Positions 5,939-8,194 of a DNA stretch of 8,194 nt are shown here, piece by piece. The stretch covers positions 1 to 8,194 of the forward strand of contig CAYWTX010000615.1 of assembly GCA_964461295.1 (NCBI GenBank), read 5' to 3'. Position numbers and translations under genes: made by a program. Origin of the DNA: CAYWTX01 sp964461295 (lineage in GTDB: Bacteria > Planctomycetota > Phycisphaerae > SM23-33). Each line of letters begins with the position of its first letter. The first letter of the stretch is position 1. Below the pieces are notes generated by a model. It made no database searches. It was not told where the DNA came from and worked only from the letters and a program-made list of their open reading frames with translations.

Positions 5939-6652
5939 ATGGCGCTCCGCATCGACATCATCACGCTGTTCCCCGAGATGTTCGGTGCCTTCGCGACCAC
6001 GAGCATCGTCGGGCGGGCCGTGGCACGCGGCCTGGCCGACATCCAGGTGACCAACCTGCGGGACTTCGCCCTCGACCGGTACGGGTCGGTGGATGACAGC
6101 CCCTTCGGCGGCGGGCCCGGCATGGTCCTGATGTGCCAACCGGCCTTCGACGCCGTCGAGGCCCTGCGAAAGGCCGACCCGAGGCCCGGGAAGGTCATCC
6201 TCCTGTGCCCGCAGGGCCGGCCGATGGACCAGGCATTGGCGATCGAACTGGCCGCCCAGGAACGGCTGATCCTGGCCTGCGGGCACTACGAAGGGTTCGA
6301 CGAGCGAATCCGCCAACTGGCGGACATCGAAATCAGCCTGGGCGACTTCGTGCTTTCCGGCGGCGAGGTGCCCGCGATGGCGGTGGCCGACGCCGTCATC
6401 CGCCTGCTGCCGGGCGCCCTGGGAAAGGACGAGTCCACCCACGAGGAATCGTTCGGCCAGGGCGGCGGGCTGCTGGAGTACCCGCAGTACACGCGGCCGC
6501 GGGACTATCGTGGCATGCAGGTGCCGGACGTGCTGCTGAGCGGCGATCACGCGAAGATCGCGGCCTGGCGGGCCGAGCAGTCCGGCCTGCGTACGATGCA
6601 GCGAAGGCCGGACCTGTGGGACAAGCACAGGAAGCGGACGCAAGGCGGATAG
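5939..6652 (+). CDS. trmD: tRNA (guanine-N1)-methyltransferase (m1G37)
   Basis: Methylates N1 of G37 next to the anticodon of several tRNAs using S-adenosylmethionine, preventing +1 frameshifting. The 237-residue protein starts MALRIDIITLFPEMF as usual. Other landmarks are DDSPFGGGPGM (52-62), CGHYEGFDER (114-123) and SLGDFVLSGGE (133-143), which build the trefoil-knot cofactor pocket, LPGALG (157-162) and LLEYPQYTRP (178-187). The ATG at 5939 gives the conserved start but has no clear ribosome binding site; an in-frame GTG at 5930 would add three residues. The catalytic loop reads HEESFGQGGGLLEY, which seems to have Glu where many homologues have the catalytic Asp, and two extra residues before GLL. 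It follows rpsP by 99 bases, and rimM, often present between these genes, is absent. Confidence 0.97.
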   Translation: MALRIDIITLFPEMFGAFATTSIVGRAVARGLADIQVTNLRDFALDRYGSVDDSPFGGGPGMVLMCQPAFDAVEALRKADPRPGKVILLCPQGRPMDQALAIELAAQERLILACGHYEGFDERIRQLADIEISLGDFVLSGGEVPAMAVADAVIRLLPGALGKDESTHEESFGQGGGLLEYPQYTRPRDYRGMQVPDVLLSGDHAKIAAWRAEQSGLRTMQRRPDLWDKHRKRTQGG

Positions 6653-6766
6653 GAAAGAGCCTCGCCGCGAAGCAAGCCTGGGTGGCTGAACAGGTGCGAG
6701 CGGACCGGCGGATCGTGAACGTGAATCGGCAATCGGAGATTGGCAATACCCGTTTGGAGAATCACC
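6653..6766 (+). other. trmD-rplS spacer with short imperfect repeat
   Basis: This 114-base gap has no gene. It contains ATCGGCAAT and ATTGGCAAT close together (about 6725-6747), a nine-base near-repeat, then the rplS ribosome binding site GGAG at 6756-6759. No terminator or promoter is convincing, so rplS is probably transcribed with trmD. Confidence 0.35.
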
Positions 6767-7186
6767 GTGAGTCAGGAACTGATGACAAAGGCCGTGCGGG
6801 GCAGCCTGAAGACCTCCATCCCCAGCTTTCACATCGGCGATACCGTGAAGGTGTTCTGCCGCATCATCGAAGGCGACAAGGAGCGCACGCAGGCGTTCGC
6901 CGGCACGGTGATCGGGCGGCGGGGCGCGGGGATCAGCGAGACGTTCACCGTCCGGCGCATCGTGAACAACGAGGGCGTCGAGCGGAATTTCCCGATCCAC
7001 AGCCCCAAGATTTCCGGCATCGAGATCGTCCGTAGCGGGCGCACCCGCCGCGCGAAGCTCTACTTCCTCCGCGACCGCGTCGGCAAGGCGACCCGCCTGC
7101 GCGAAATCCGCCGCAAGGACTACGTCGTCGTCGAGGGCGAGCAAACGCCCGCCGCCGCGGAGGCACCCGCGACCCAGAGCGAGTGA
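6767..7186 (+). CDS. rplS: 50S ribosomal protein L19
   Basis: Large-subunit ribosomal protein at the interface with the 30S subunit. From the GTG at 6767 the product has 139 residues. Conserved features are the IGDTVKVFCRIIEGDKERTQ segment (23-42), the FAGTVIGRRGAGISETFTVR core (44-63), and the GVERNFPIHSPKI stretch (70-82) typical of L19, then a basic RRAKLYFLRDR-x-GKA segment (94-108). The last 20 or so residues are rich in alanine and glutamate and lengthen the protein beyond the usual 115 or so; such tails vary between lineages. GGAG at 6756-6759 is seven bases before the chosen GTG; upstream codons in the frame give unrelated residues. It is the third gene of the rpsP cluster. Confidence 0.97.
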   Translation: MSQELMTKAVRGSLKTSIPSFHIGDTVKVFCRIIEGDKERTQAFAGTVIGRRGAGISETFTVRRIVNNEGVERNFPIHSPKISGIEIVRSGRTRRAKLYFLRDRVGKATRLREIRRKDYVVVEGEQTPAAAEAPATQSE

Positions 7187-7315
7187 GGGCTCGCCGCTCC
7201 GAAGGAGCCTTCGGCTTCAGTGGCCGGTTCGCATGCCGAGTTCCCGGCGCACCCGCGCGATCGCGGCCAACGCCTTGGAGGCGTCACCACGAACGCACCC
7301 CTTTGGGGAGAACCC
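7187..7315 (+). other. rplS-yraN spacer with small palindromes
   Basis: This gap holds a palindrome CCGAAGG-AG-CCTTCGG (7199-7214) just after rplS and a short CGCGATCGCG palindrome near 7257-7266. No T tract follows either, so they are not called terminators. GGGGAG at 7305-7310 is the yraN ribosome binding site. Confidence 0.4.
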
Positions 7316-7711
7316 ATGTTCTGGCCCTTCCGCCGTCGCGAGAGGACTCTCGGCGAGAAGGGCGAGACCATCGCCAAACGGCACCTCCGCCGCGCGGGAA
7401 TGAAGGTCCTGGCGACCAACTACCGCTGCCCCGCGGGCGAAGCCGACCTCATCATGCTCGACCCGGCCTCGCGCAAGACCCACGGGGCCGAAACGGTCGC
7501 CTTCGTCGAGGTCAAGACCCGCTCCTCCGACCGTTACGTCGATCCTGAATCCGCCGTCGATGAGGACAAACGCCGCCAGGTCCGCCGCGTGGCCGACTAC
7601 TACCTCCGCCACCACGACGCCGTGGGATTCGTCCTCCGCTTCGACGTCGTCTCGGTCGTGATCCGCGATGGCAATGAGCCGATCTTGCGGCACACGAAAG
7701 ACGCGTTCTGA
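7316..7711 (+). CDS. yraN: YraN / UPF0102 family nuclease-like protein
   Basis: A 131-residue member of UPF0102, a small family with a restriction-endonuclease-like (PD-(D/E)xK) fold whose cellular job is not settled; a role in nucleic acid repair or recombination is usually supposed. The family landmarks are all present: LGEKGETIAKRHLRRAGMKV (12-31), the N-Y-R-C-x-x-GEADLI stretch (35-46) and FVEVKTR (63-69). Asp44, Glu65 and Lys67 are the expected metal-binding and catalytic residues, so the active site looks intact. The ATG at 7316 is chosen because GGGGAG at 7305-7310 lies five bases upstream and the residues before it in the open frame are unlike the family. It closes the rpsP-trmD-rplS cluster; the rnhB gene often found between rplS and yraN is absent here. 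Confidence 0.93.
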   Translation: MFWPFRRRERTLGEKGETIAKRHLRRAGMKVLATNYRCPAGEADLIMLDPASRKTHGAETVAFVEVKTRSSDRYVDPESAVDEDKRRQVRRVADYYLRHHDAVGFVLRFDVVSVVIRDGNEPILRHTKDAF

Positions 7712-7958
7712 GACCCCCTCGTTCTCGCGCCTCCGCTCGGAGCCCGTGAAAGAATTGGAACTCGCGGGTCTGCCCGCTCTGGACGCTTTCTGTCGCCCCT
7801 TCGGGCTCCATGCTTAATTGCTTGTGTACCGGTGGCTTACGCCCCAGGCTAGATCCTCGACGCCCCTGCGGGGCTAAGAGCAATACGGTTCAGTTAAGGA
7901 AAACAGGACGAAAAACGAGACTGTAGCGCCATCGTTGCGGTTCCGAGACAGGTGGAGC
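7712..7958. other. Gene-free stretch with degenerate hairpins
   Basis: No protein-like frame was found. Small palindromes include GCCC-CTTC-GGGC (7795-7806), a degenerate GGC-TTAC-GCC stem (7834-7843) and GCCCC-TGC-GGGGC (7862-7874). They resemble decayed members of the palindromic repeats that follow, so this may be part of the same repeat cluster. No clear terminator for the yraN operon was seen. Confidence 0.5.
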
Positions 7959-7994
7959 ACTGTTCTTCAGCCTGAAAGGCTGACGGAATACAGC
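7959..7994. repeat. 36-bp direct repeat, copy 1
   Basis: Begins ACTGTTCTTCAGCCTGAAAG and ends ATACAGC. It differs from copy 2 (8025-8060) at one base (A7987 against T8053). The core CAGCCT-GAA-AGGCTG folds as a six-base-pair hairpin. It looks like a dispersed palindromic repeat of a kind I associate with planctomycete genomes. Confidence 0.85.
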
Positions 7995-8024
7995 ATACGT
8001 CGCTCCTCGTCGCCAGTGATATGG

Positions 8025-8060
8025 ACTGTTCTTCAGCCTGAAAGGCTGACGGTATACAGC
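8025..8060. repeat. 36-bp direct repeat, copy 2
   Basis: Matches copy 1 at 35 of 36 positions, 66 bases farther on, with 30 unique bases between them (7995-8024). Its last base runs directly into the outer arm of the next inverted-repeat set. Confidence 0.85.
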
Positions 8061-8194
8061 CCAGGGCAACGCCCTGGGTACCCATGGCCCCCAAGATCAA
8101 GCCCTGAAAGGGCGAAAGAAATGGTTCCGTGCGGTTCTGCCGCCCTTACAGGGCTTGTTCATTGATGTTCTGGCACCCAGGGCGTTGCCCTGGG
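8060..8194. repeat. Nested inverted-repeat cluster at window edge
   Basis: The 20 bases at 8060-8079 (CCCAGGGCAACGCCCTGGGT) are repeated exactly in reverse complement at 8175-8194. Between them CAAGCCCTGAAAGGGCG (8098-8114) has a reverse-complement partner at 8141-8157 with one mismatch. Each arm is itself a small hairpin, so the whole has two-level symmetry. The repeat probably continues past the window end. Confidence 0.85.

Noticed and set aside
7220..7315. Upstream start for yraN adding 32 residues.
   Set aside because: No family similarity in the extension; the ATG at 7316 has GGGGAG at the right distance.
7959..8060. Minimal CRISPR array (two 36-bp repeats, 30-bp spacer).
   Set aside because: Only two copies, no cas genes in view, and the repeat resembles dispersed hairpin repeats found with other palindromes in the same stretch.
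7894..8165. Small open frames on both strands across the terminal repeats, including one with CIPSAFQAEEQ twice.
   Set aside because: They are translations of the repeated hairpins and not a real protein.

Overview
This high-GC window most likely comes from a planctomycete (Planctomycetota). The evidence is a secreted protease ending in two dockerin-type repeats and a PEP-CTERM-like tail, a protein fragment with the H-x9-DG motif of planctomycete prepilin-like proteins, an rpsP-trmD-rplS-yraN cluster without rimM, and dispersed small palindromic repeats. This placement is inference from gene content; no 16S rRNA or other phylogenetic marker was searched.

Layout. Positions 1-1713 hold two phospholipid genes in tandem on the + strand: the 3' part of psd (phosphatidylserine decarboxylase) and pssA (phosphatidylserine synthase), consecutive steps to phosphatidylethanolamine. 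A sigma70-type promoter overlaps the pssA stop codon and drives a tRNA-Gly(GCC) gene, which is followed by a hairpin/T-tract terminator. Positions 1825-3440 look like a mobile-element scar. On the - strand, abutting the tRNA 3' end, lies the C-terminal remnant of a tyrosine recombinase. Next come a block of 19-bp GC-rich tandem repeats with an inverted copy, a lower-GC fragment of an H-x9-DG protein, a 254-bp element bounded by 29-bp inverted repeats (26/29 matching), and an orphan protein tail.

Positions 3446-5311 encode a secreted, trypsin-like serine protease carrying a beta-rich repeat region, two dockerin-like calcium-binding repeats and a PEP-CTERM-like sorting tail, apparently a single-gene unit with its own promoter. 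From 5491 a strong promoter starts a translation-related operon: rpsP (S16), trmD (tRNA m1G37 methyltransferase), rplS (L19) and yraN (UPF0102, nuclease-like). The rimM and rnhB genes often found in this cluster are absent here.

The last 480 bases (7712-8194) contain no convincing gene. They are a cluster of small hairpins and dispersed repeats, including a 36-bp direct repeat pair 66 bp apart and a nested, symmetrical set of inverted repeats running to the window edge. The main points of interest are the integrase/tRNA junction, the 254-bp inverted-repeat element, the 19-bp repeat block and the terminal palindromic repeat cluster.
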